From Candidatus Epilinea brevis (GTDB lineage: Bacteria > Chloroflexota > Anaerolineae > Epilineales > Epilineaceae): a DNA stretch of 64,000 nt. The translations under genes were made by a program, and so were the position numbers. Every line of letters starts with the position of its first letter. Positions within the stretch are counted from its first letter, which is position 1. The stretch lies in assembly GCA_016710785.1 (NCBI GenBank), contig JADJUE010000002.1, positions 1 through 64,000 of the forward strand, in the 5' to 3' direction. The notes below the pieces were generated by a model, which was not told the DNA's origin, ran no database searches, and saw nothing but the letters and a program-made list of their open reading frames with translations. Positions 8,601 through 16,200 of this stretch are shown in pieces.

Positions 8601-9095
8601 GCCAAGAACGCGGCCAAGGCCTTCCTGGGCGCGATGGACTTCCCCGGCGATCGCGTGGCCATCGTCGGCTTTGCCACCACGGGCCAGATCTTGGTGGACC
8701 TGACCGGCGACGCCGCGGCTTTGGGCCGGGCCATCGACGGCATGGTCCTGGAAAGCGGCACCCATATCGACGAGGGACTTGTATTGGCCCTGGACCTGCT
8801 GGACCGCCGCCGTCCGGAAGCCACGCCCATGGTCGTGCTGATGACCGACGGCATCCAAGCGCCGGAGGTCCTGGAGCGTCCCCAGCTGCTGGCCGAGCAG
8901 ATCCGCGGCCGCCATTTCCTCCTCCACGTGGTCGGCCTGGGCCTGGACGTCGACGCGGCCTACCTCCTTCGCCTGGCCGGGGACGACCCGGCCAGCCTCC
9001 ACCTCTCGCCGCGCGCCGAGGAGCTGGCCGCCATCTACGTGGCCATCGCCGGTCTGATTCCTTGTCCTTCGGGAGCGTTCTGGGCGGGGCGGTGA
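5658..9095 (+). CDS. Secreted protein with duplicated propeller-like domain and C-terminal vWA domain
   Basis: 1145 residues from the ATG at 5658 (GGAG nine bases upstream). An N-terminal signal peptide ends near residue 30. Two homologous regions, about residues 35-430 and 510-885, share the pattern Y-G-L-A-F-D-A-x-R-G-Q-V-Y-A-A-A and G-x-I-x-R-I-D-L-x-S-G, so the gene contains an internal duplication. They are joined by an Ala/Thr-rich linker at about 432-510. A Thr/Pro linker (about 890-941) leads to R-P-L-Y-L-P-L-L-L-R and then a vWA domain with an intact MIDAS start (D-L-S-S-S-M near residue 969), a G-T-H-I-D-E-G turn and a L-M-T-D-G strand. vWA domains bind metal and protein or glycan ligands. 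A surface adhesion or sensing role is inferred. Confidence 0.8.
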   Translation: MSSRHLVSRVVVIALLPCALALTVLRPPAAATPSAEVPARLGEACGSPNPYLVTTRFADNIHGKNLAAQPVLFAFRDSPDDGPEHQVPLATYAQLGSSYGLAFDALRGQVYAAAFLRRGSLFPPGGPGAIRRIDLSSGAVTPWVTLAAGAANAHQLTTDSDAAVAPSVGRMGLGDIDIDAGATELYAANLLDGRIYRLALPGGELLGSFAHGGTGLPWAGLARPFGLAVREGWLYHGVVESAGGSLGAGGVIGPVGHVYRSRPDGAELAEVAAFALDGQGEEAPQFPWTERDQPVISNLTFRADGSLVLSIRNLSLDTTVDEVPLRQGDALTALPEGEGWRVVLAPEALDDSLAGVDEAFGGGLALLPGLDLLVATGHAGGFGEDLAAAAWLDGATGDQVRVEPLAAGWGTADGAPLPGTGDLEPLCAADTTLDAGLVATATEETGRVASATAAAAATAAVVRATAVPATLTALAPTLAALAPTQAALATAAARRTVPAAEATSAARTYQRIQAACASEDPYVVVAHQKHITRSGLDQGLPRDGINAVNGAAPILPLALPGQTGSTYGLAFDARRGQVYAAASDPALAGPAGPGGIYRIDLASGQVRPWAILPARQAVKNSPGRYSIGKAPGGFVQSGFGGLELDDDAGQLFVVNLSDGFIYRLSVPEGTLLGVIANGATRERWGASAYPFALAFRDGWLYHAVVPNLLRPVPEREAVLYRSRPDGTEMAEVGRFALDYRRARQLQSHASAFVADIAFRPNGDAVLGLRDGTTAGTGDMLSVKVGHDGWTVDVAHARYNLPKTGVTGALARIGDSDRIVANGTNLLKEFDVGLLWYDNADGRMTDRRVVMPGKTSVYWFTPPGTGHRKRVVVGDYEVLGDVEALCPDTVPTPIPLPTATSTTTPTYTATPTPSPTPTGTATPTATASPSSTATATTTPTLKPRPLYLPLLLRERCDPEKAVADVVLVLDLSSSMEGEKFAAAKNAAKAFLGAMDFPGDRVAIVGFATTGQILVDLTGDAAALGRAIDGMVLESGTHIDEGLVLALDLLDRRRPEATPMVVLMTDGIQAPEVLERPQLLAEQIRGRHFLLHVVGLGLDVDAAYLLRLAGDDPASLHLSPRAEELAAIYVAIAGLIPCPSGAFWAGR

Positions 9096-9182
9096 CGGAG
9101 CAGGCCGCCATCAAGCACGCCACGATCCGCGGATCCGGCGTATCATTGGCGCGAGCATGTCGCCAACTCGGCGCCCGGTCCC

Positions 9183-9211
9183 TTGTGGGCGGCGGTGCCT
9201 CGCGTTAGCAT
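9183..9211 (+). promoter_or_regulatory. Promoter of the Uma2 gene
   Basis: -35 TTGTGG (9183-9188), 17-base spacer, -10 TAGCAT (9206-9211). The start would fall about 18 bases before the ATG at 9236, leaving room for a GAGCGAGAG ribosome site. The -35 hexamer is the same as in the promoter at 3264. Confidence 0.5.
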
Positions 9212-9235
9212 GGTGCAGGTAATCTGGAGCGAGAG

Positions 9236-10147
9236 ATGAGCAGCACCGACATCGCTGGATCAGCAGCCCCGACCACGGCCCGACGCCGGTCGCCGCCACG
9301 CCGCAAGGTGGAGGGCGGACCGGCCTCTGGCGATCGTGCGGCGGTGCCGCAGTCGCTCGTCGCGCCGCTGGATCCGGCTGACTGGCCGGACCTGTCCGGT
9401 ATCGTGACCGAGGACGACGAGCCGGTGGACAATGTCTTCTCCGAGAAGCAGCAGCGCCTGCTGACCGAGCCGCTGTACACGTCCTGGCCGGGCCCGGGCC
9501 AGGGGCGGCCCTTTCTCGCCCTGGCCAACGTCGGCTTGTTCCATACGGTCGGTCAGCCGCCGCTGGTGCCGGACATGATGCTGAGCCTGGATGTGGCGGC
9601 GCCGGAGGAGCTGTGGACCAAGGCGCATCGGTCGTACTTCATCTGGGTCTACGGCAAGCCGCCGGATGTCGTGGTCGAGGTCGTTTCCAACGACGAGGGT
9701 GGCGAGGGCGACCGCAAGCTGGAGCTGTACGCGCGGATCGGCATCCCCACTTACATCGTCCACGACCCCGAGCGGCATCTGAGCGACGACGTCCTCCGTG
9801 TGTACCGGCTGGACGGCGGGGAGTACCGCCTCGCGGCCGACGGCCTGCTTCCCCAGGTGGGGTTGCAGGTGGGACTGTGGCGGGGCGTGTACGAGAACGT
9901 GGACGAGTCCTGGCTGCGCTGGTCGGACGCCTCGGGCCGGCTACTTCTCACCGGAGCTGAGCGGGCCGCGGAGGCAGAGGCGCACGCCGCGGAGGCAGAG
10001 GCGCATGCCGCGGAGGCAGAGGCGCATGCCGCGGAGGCAGAGGCGTATGCCGCGAAGGCACAGTCGCGAGCGGCAGAGGCCGAGTCCCGCGCCGCAGGCC
10101 TGGCGGCCCGGCTCCGTGCGCTCGGCGTTGATCCCGACGCTGCCTGA
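9236..10147 (+). CDS. Uma2-family (DUF820) putative restriction endonuclease with heptad-repeat tail
   Basis: 303 residues. The Uma2 nuclease core is recognisable: P-D-M-M-L-S-L-D-V, then P-P-D-V-V-V-E-V-V-S-N-D (PD...ExV catalytic arrangement), K-L-E-L-Y-A-R-I-G-I-P-T-Y-I-V-H-D-P and L-x-V-Y-R-L-D-G-G. The C-terminal 60 residues are Ala/Glu heptads predicted to form a coiled coil, encoded by an almost perfect 21-bp tandem repeat. Uma2 proteins are common in Chloroflexota and cyanobacteria. Their biological role is unresolved, and they are often near mobile DNA. Confidence 0.85.
   Translation: MSSTDIAGSAAPTTARRRSPPRRKVEGGPASGDRAAVPQSLVAPLDPADWPDLSGIVTEDDEPVDNVFSEKQQRLLTEPLYTSWPGPGQGRPFLALANVGLFHTVGQPPLVPDMMLSLDVAAPEELWTKAHRSYFIWVYGKPPDVVVEVVSNDEGGEGDRKLELYARIGIPTYIVHDPERHLSDDVLRVYRLDGGEYRLAADGLLPQVGLQVGLWRGVYENVDESWLRWSDASGRLLLTGAERAAEAEAHAAEAEAHAAEAEAHAAEAEAYAAKAQSRAAEAESRAAGLAARLRALGVDPDAA
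9965..10090 (+). repeat. Six 21-bp tandem repeats inside the Uma2 gene
   Basis: Units start at 9965, 9986, 10007, 10028, 10049 and 10070. The first four are nearly identical (GCCGCGGAGGCAGAGGCGCA plus one variable base); the last two are degenerate. Each unit encodes one heptad, AAEAEAH or a variant. The near identity at DNA level points to recent expansion by slippage. Confidence 0.9.
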
Positions 10148-10228
10148 CCAGGCGAGCGACCGTGGCGGCCTGGCTCGGCCTTTGAGGCCTCAGCATTCAT
10201 GGTGCGCAGAGTCAAAGGAGAGCAAGCC

Positions 10229-11443
10229 ATGTCCACCACCGACCTTGTCGAACAAGCTCAAGCCATTGCCCCCTGGATCGTGGACCTTCGGCGCCGCATC
10301 CACCGCCGCCCGGAGCTGATGTACCAGGAACACGAGACCAGCCGCCTGGTCCGCGAGACGCTCGACCAGTTGGGCATCAGCTACCGGGCGCCCATCGCCG
10401 AGACCGGCGTCCTGGCGATGCTGGGGCAGGGGGACGGGCCCTGCATCGCTCTACGAGCCGACATGGACGCCCTGCCCATCCAGGAGCGTAGCGGCCTGGA
10501 CTTCGCCAGCGAGATCGACGGGGTCATGCATGCTTGCGGCCATGACTGCCACGTCGCCATGCTGCTCGGCGCCGCCCGCTTGCTGAAGGCCCGGGAGGTC
10601 GAGCTGCGGGGGCCGGTCAAGCTGCTCTTCCAGCCGGCCGAGGAGGGCGGCGCCGGTGGCAGGCGCATGTGCGACGAAGGCGCCTTGCAGGACCCGCCGG
10701 TAGCGCGCATCTTCGGCCTGCACATGTGGCCGATGGCGCCCAGCGGCAGCATCGCCGGCCGCGCCGGAGTCTTCCTGGCCGCCGCCTCCTCGGTCGAGAT
10801 CATCGTTCGCGGAAAGGGCGGCCACGCCGCCATGCCGCAGCTCAACCGCGATCCGGTGCTGGCCGCCGCCAAGCTGGTGGTCGAACTCCAGACCCTGATC
10901 TCCAGGGAGATGGACCCGCTCCAGCCGGGCGTCATCAGCATCACCACGGTTCATGGCGGCGAGGCCTTCAACGTGACCCCCGAGACCGTTCGCCTGACCG
11001 GTACGCTCCGTGCACTGACCATGGACAACCTGCAACGGCTGCAGCAGCGCCTGCGGGAGATGGCCGACCTGGTGGCCCGGGCCAACCGCTGCGAGGCCGA
11101 GCTGCGCTTCGTAGGTGAGGACTATCCCCCAACGGTCAACGATGCCGCCAGTTGGGCCCTGGCGCGGGAGATCGGCGCGGATCTCTTGGGTGGGGCGCCG
11201 CAGGTGTTGGAGTCGCCGCCGATCATGGGCGGCGAGGACTTCGCCTTCTACACCGAGCAGATCCCCGGCTGCTTCGTCGGGCTGGGCACCCACAATCCGG
11301 CGATCGGCGCCATCCACAGCGTGCACCATCCCTGCTTCATGGCCGACGAGGCCGTGCTGCCCCTGGGCAGCGCCCTGCACGTGGCCTTCGCCCTGGCCGG
11401 CCAGGGGGCGTCACTTCCGCCGCCGCGCCCCGTCCAGGCCTAG
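10229..11443 (+). CDS. M20-family amidohydrolase (N-acyl amino acid/hippurate hydrolase type)
   Basis: 404 residues with the full M20D signature. L-R-A-D-M-D-A-L-P-I and M-H-A-C-G-H-D-C-H carry metal ligands, F-Q-P-A-E-E-G-G-A-G-G holds the catalytic glutamates, G-L-H-M-W-P supplies the dimer-domain histidine, and the terminal G-G-E-D-F-A-F-Y is present. Such enzymes hydrolyse N-acyl or N-aryl amides of amino acids using two metal ions in the cytosol. The ATG at 10229 is preceded by AAAGGAG; the in-frame GTG-type start at 10199 has no ribosome site. The last 33 bases overlap the end of the convergent membrane protein gene. Confidence 0.92.
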   Translation: MSTTDLVEQAQAIAPWIVDLRRRIHRRPELMYQEHETSRLVRETLDQLGISYRAPIAETGVLAMLGQGDGPCIALRADMDALPIQERSGLDFASEIDGVMHACGHDCHVAMLLGAARLLKAREVELRGPVKLLFQPAEEGGAGGRRMCDEGALQDPPVARIFGLHMWPMAPSGSIAGRAGVFLAAASSVEIIVRGKGGHAAMPQLNRDPVLAAAKLVVELQTLISREMDPLQPGVISITTVHGGEAFNVTPETVRLTGTLRALTMDNLQRLQQRLREMADLVARANRCEAELRFVGEDYPPTVNDAASWALAREIGADLLGGAPQVLESPPIMGGEDFAFYTEQIPGCFVGLGTHNPAIGAIHSVHHPCFMADEAVLPLGSALHVAFALAGQGASLPPPRPVQA

Positions 11444-12379
11444 CACCGCGAGCCCCGTCACCAGCGGCAGCAGGTAGTAGACCGCGCGGTAGACCACCAG
11501 CAGCGGCAGGAGTCCCTCCGCCCCCGGGCGCCGCGGCAGCAGGGCCACCAGCACCCCCTCGAAGACGCCCAGGCCTCCGGGCACCTGGCTGGCCACGCCC
11601 AGGAGCTGCGCGGTGAGGAAGATGCCGATGAAGCTGCGGTAGGAGATGCCCAGGGAAGTGGGTAGGAGCACGTAGAGCACGGCCGCGGCCAGGCACCAGT
11701 GCAGGACGGAGATCAGCAGCTGCCCCAGCACCACGCCGGGGCCTGGCAGGTTGATCCGCCGGGCTCCCACACGCAGGTACAGGGGTTCCCGGCGTCCCCA
11801 GCCGGCCAGGCCCAGCAGCAGGTAGGCGATGGCGCTACCCAGGGCCGCCGCCCCCACGGCTCGCGCCAGGCCGTCCGGCACCAGCCCCATGCCCGGCGCC
11901 GGCTCCAGCAGCAACGTGGCGCCGCCGAGGCCGGCCATGCCCAGCCAGAAGCCGACCACGTTGGAGGCCACCACGCGGGCCAGTTCGGGGGCGGTCAGGC
12001 CCCAGCGGGTGAAGAAGCGGTAGCGCACGGAGGCGCCGGCCACCACGTTCCAGCCGATCGCGTTGCTCAGGGCGAAGCCGGTCATCGCCGCCACTGTAGA
12101 TCGCCAGCGCGGCAGGAGGCGCCCCAGATGGTGCTGCGCCAGGCGATCGAAGCCGCTGAGAGCCAGGTAATCCGCCAGGGTCAGCCCCAGGGCGGCCAGG
12201 AGGCTCAGCGTGGGAATGGCGGCGACGGCGGCCCGCAGTTCGGCCATGCTCAGCTGGCGCAATTCCTGCCGGAGCACCCAGAGTCCGGCCGCCAGGAGGA
12301 TGAGGGTGAGGGCGGCGGAGAGGGCTGTGGACCGGCGCGACGGCCCTGCCGGGAGGCCCGGACTGCGCAGCCTGCTCAT
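11411..12379 (-). CDS. Lysylphosphatidylglycerol synthase transmembrane-region protein (UPF0104)
   Basis: 322 residues and about eight hydrophobic segments. Diagnostic pieces are Y-L-A-L-S-G-F-D-R-L-A, G-F-A-L-S-N-A-I-G-W-N-V-V-A-G-A-S-V-R-Y-R-F-F, and the C-terminal S-Q-V-P-G-G-L-G-V-F-E-G-V, all typical of the LPG_synthase_TM flippase-like family. There is no C-terminal aminoacyl-transferase domain, so lysyl-PG synthesis is not implied. The ATG at 12379 overlaps the stop of the upstream sterol desaturase-like gene (ATGA), indicating an operon. A role in lipid transport or modification is inferred from the family and the partner. Confidence 0.85.
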   Translation of the reverse strand: MSRLRSPGLPAGPSRRSTALSAALTLILLAAGLWVLRQELRQLSMAELRAAVAAIPTLSLLAALGLTLADYLALSGFDRLAQHHLGRLLPRWRSTVAAMTGFALSNAIGWNVVAGASVRYRFFTRWGLTAPELARVVASNVVGFWLGMAGLGGATLLLEPAPGMGLVPDGLARAVGAAALGSAIAYLLLGLAGWGRREPLYLRVGARRINLPGPGVVLGQLLISVLHWCLAAAVLYVLLPTSLGISYRSFIGIFLTAQLLGVASQVPGGLGVFEGVLVALLPRRPGAEGLLPLLVVYRAVYYLLPLVTGLAVLGLDGARRRK

Positions 12380-13125
12380 GCGTCCGGCAGCCGCCCGAAG
12401 CCCGCCTCGTAGCCCGGCGCCAAGGTGCCGAAGAGCCGGTCCCACAGCAGGGTGTAGAAGCCGAAGTTACCGCCGAGGTCCTGATGGTGCCGGGCGTGGA
12501 AGCTGCTGCTGCCGATCTGGCGTAGGACGGGCGTGCGCGCCCAGCGGTCCGGGAAGGGCTCGACCCCCACATGGCCCAAGGTGCCGAACAGCAGGTTGAG
12601 TGCCAGGTAGACGGACATGCCCAGCCAGGACGTCGGGTAGACGGCGATAACGGCCAGCCACAAGAAGCCGAAGCTGAGGTTCTCCAGCGGATGGAGGACG
12701 AAGAGGGTCAGGGGCCGGGGGCGGTCGAAGTCATGGTGCAGGCGGTGCAGCCAGGGGAAGACGAGCGGATGATGGGCCATGCGGTGCAGCCAGTACATGA
12801 GGAAGTCCATGACCAGGAGGAGCACCAGCACATCAAGCCAGGCCCAGATACCTACGTCGGTGCGAAAGCGGATGACGCCCGCCCGCCATGCCCAGAGGCC
12901 TACGAAGGTGACCACGACGTTCAGCAGCACGGTGCTTGCGGCCGCCGCCGCCTCGCCGCCGGCCAGTTCATCCGGCGCCAGCGAGACGGGCCGGTGGGCG
13001 AAGCGCTGCCGCAGCCAGGCGCCGCCGGCCAGGGCACCCAGGAAGAGGAGAAGGTTCTCCGCGAGGAGGATGGCGGCCACCGGGAGGAAGGGGGCGGTGG
13101 CCAGCCAGGCGATGGCTTGGGACAT
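12376..13125 (-). CDS. Sterol desaturase/fatty acid hydroxylase superfamily protein
   Basis: 249 residues, membrane-bound di-iron oxygenase. The histidine clusters are at H114-R-M-A-H-H, H127-R-L-H-H and H210-A-R-H-H, with extra H185, set among four to five hydrophobic helices as expected for PF04116. It would hydroxylate or desaturate a lipid at the membrane. The start at 13125 follows GAGAGG; the longer in-frame reading upstream (to 13218) looks non-coding. It is first in a two-gene operon with the LPG-synthase-TM protein. Confidence 0.88.
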   Translation of the reverse strand: MSQAIAWLATAPFLPVAAILLAENLLLFLGALAGGAWLRQRFAHRPVSLAPDELAGGEAAAAASTVLLNVVVTFVGLWAWRAGVIRFRTDVGIWAWLDVLVLLLVMDFLMYWLHRMAHHPLVFPWLHRLHHDFDRPRPLTLFVLHPLENLSFGFLWLAVIAVYPTSWLGMSVYLALNLLFGTLGHVGVEPFPDRWARTPVLRQIGSSSFHARHHQDLGGNFGFYTLLWDRLFGTLAPGYEAGFGRLPDA

Positions 13126-13254
13126 GGATGCGGGCCTCTCAGGGGCGGGGGGGCCTGTCGTTCCGACGTGGATATCCTGCGTGGGGGAACGGGGTCGGTC
13201 AAGGTGAGCCGATCCCATCCATGCGGAACGACGCGTCGGCCCCGTCGCCCCAGT

Positions 13255-16200
13255 TCAAGGATCGACCCGGAACACCTCCACCAGCCCCACACCCATGCCA
13301 CCTCCCTTGCCCCGGACGATGCCCGTGTAGGCTCCCGGCGCCAGGGTCAGCGCCAGGGCGCTCTCGCGCGGATCCGCGGGCCGCAATCCGGCCGGCAGAT
13401 CCGACAGGTTCGCTGAGGCCTGCCAGTCGTCGTTGACCAGGATTTCCTTGCCTGTCGCGTCGTACAGGGTCAACACGGGATCCTGCAGGGCGCCGGCGAC
13501 CCCGCGCCGGGTCAGGTCGGGCCCGATGGCGCGGATCACCACCTTTGTCGGCTGGTCGCGGATGATGAAGCCGCCGATCAGCACCTGGTCACCGATCCGT
13601 ACATCGCCGCGGGTGCTGAGGTTGACCAGAGCGCCCGCGCTGCCGAAGGCGAAGACCTCGATGAGCGCGATGCCCGTCGTGTCGCCGGCGCCGCGCACGA
13701 TGGCCGTGTACTCGCCGGGATCGAGCGTCGTGGCGATGGCTGACTCGCGCGGATCGCTGGGGCCGTTCTCCATGCCCGCCGGCGCGTCGTCGTTAGCGGC
13801 GATGGCGGTGGCTCCCCGGAACAGCGTGAGCTGCGGATCCAGCAGGGCGCCCGGCACCGGCAGGCTGGGCCCCTTGGCCCGCAGGAGAACGCGCACCGGG
13901 CCGTCGCGGACGATGAAGCCGCCGATCATCACCTGGTCGCCCCGGCCCACCAGGCCGCGGGTGCTGATGTTGCCGAGCAGGCCCGTGGCCGCCAGCTCCA
14001 CCAGCGCCGGTTCGCCCTCCGTGCCCGCCGGGTTGATGGCGGCGACCCAGTAGCGCAGCCGGCCCTTCGGCGGCGCCGGGTCCACGAAACTCAGGGAACT
14101 CGTGGTCGGATAGCCTACCAGCAGCCTGGGGCCCCGATCGCTCGCGCCCTGGCGTCGCACGCTGTAGCCGACGGCGTCCTGCGAGGCGGCCATCCAGCTC
14201 AGGGTGACGGCGCCGGAGAGCTCGCGCTGCCCCGAGATGCCCGGTATCCGGGGATGCTGACAGGCGTCGCCCAGCAGGTCGCCGTCCTGGTCGCTCTGAT
14301 CGGGGTCCGGCGTCAACGGGCAGCTGTCCAGGGCGTCGACGCTCCCGTCGCCATCCGCGTCGGCGCAGCCCTCGTCCACCAGGCCGTCACCGTCGTCGTC
14401 GCGCCGGTTGCAGTGCTCCAGGCCCGGAAGGTGGTAGTCAGGATCGGAGGGGCTGCCAGCGGCGGGCAGGTGAACGGTCCGGGTCGGCGCGTCGGGGATC
14501 GATGGGGCCTCGCTCCGGCGTCCCGCCTCGGTTGACTTGCAGGCCGGTGCGTCCATGGCCAGCCGATAGGCCTCCGGTTGCGGGAAGCCGAAGTCTTTGT
14601 CCTTCAGGACCAGGCAGTTGTTGCCTCTGACCATGGCATCGCGGTCGCGCGGCGCCGTCAGGGCATCGCCATCGCCACCGGAGCCGAGGGGATCCTCCAC
14701 CCCGTCGCCGTTGATGTTGGCGCGCACCGAAGCCTCGATGCGGCTGTCGCAGTTCCAGTCGATGCCCGGCGGATGGGTGGGCAAGCCGGTGGTCTGCCAG
14801 GAACCGTTCCTGACGAGCCGGGCGCGCATCTGCAAGCCGTCGCTGACCACCAGGTAGTCCTTGCCCCCCGACCGGCAGGCATACTCCACGACCGCGGTCA
14901 CCGCCGGGCCGGCTCCGCCGCAGCCGGTGGCTCTCAGGGCCGTGGAGAACGCGCCTTCCGGGCGCTCGTCCAGGTCCGCCTCGTCCAATGTCGGCAAGGT
15001 CCGGTCGAGGAAGCCCAAGCTGGTCACGTAGCCCCCGGTGCTCGGATCCCAGCAGGCCGGCGCCACCGTGGAATAGCGGTAGTTCATGAGGCTGAGGTAG
15101 TTGGGCTTCTGGTTGGTGTCGTCCCATTCGATGCTGTAGCGCAGCAACTCGCCGTTGCGTGTCGCCGCGCCCGATCCCTGGTGGCCGCCATGTCCCAGGC
15201 CGAGGGAATGGCCCAACTCGTGGATGAACACGTAGGCCTGATCCGTCCACTGGGTTCGTGAAGCCATGTCCAGGGTGACGAACTGGAACCACGTGGAGCT
15301 GCGGCCGGGGTCGTCCCGTCCCCAGACATAGACATGGGTCCAGTTGCGGTGCGGGGCGAAGAAGTAGTCGCCCGCCGCGTCGCTCAAGGGGGCGGTCCAG
15401 GCGGCCGGACTGACGCCGGCGCTCGCCGGCCGCTCATGCGCTTCCACATGGAGAGCCACCGCCTGGCCACGGTAGACCGCGGCGGCGGCCTCCAGCACGC
15501 CGGCCTGGAAGCGCTGGCCCTTCGCGTAGTCGTACTGGACGAAGACGTCCTTCCACAACGGGTTCGCGCCAAGCTCCGGCAGGGGGATGCGATCGCCGTC
15601 GGCGAAGGTCTTGCCCAGCAGCTCCCAGCTGTCCAGAAGGGCGTCATGGTCGCTGTCAGGATTGAGCACCTTGGTTCCCAGGTAGGTCTCCGTCAGGTCC
15701 GTCAAGCCGTCGCCATCGCTGTCCGGGCCATCGCCCGCGCCGAAGACCACCCGCCGCGGCGGCAGCTTGCCTTCCAGGTCCTCGGCGTCGACCGCCGAAG
15801 CCCAGTAGCCGGCGGTGACGGCGCCCTCCTCCGGCGTCAGAGTCATCTCACAGGTTGCCTCCGTCGGCAGGCCTACGATCTCGCAGTCGCGGAGGTAAGG
15901 GGACGCGTCGGACCGCAGATGGATGCGCCGGATGCCGCCCGGATCCCGGGCGGTCACCCGGACGGCGACCGGCTCGTTGAGCCGGGGGCTGAGCGGCAGG
16001 TGCGCGGCCTCGAGCCGTGGCGGAGATCCTTCGAGCATGACGGTGAAGCTGGATCCGGCGTCCGCGCCCAGCCGGCCGCGGTGGTCGTAGGCCAAGGCGC
16101 TGTAGTCATGCCGGCCGGGCGCATAGCGGCCGCTGACCACGCAGAGAAAGGTGCGGTCCTTGTCGCCATCCATGGCGCAGCTGCGGGCCAGGACATGGTC

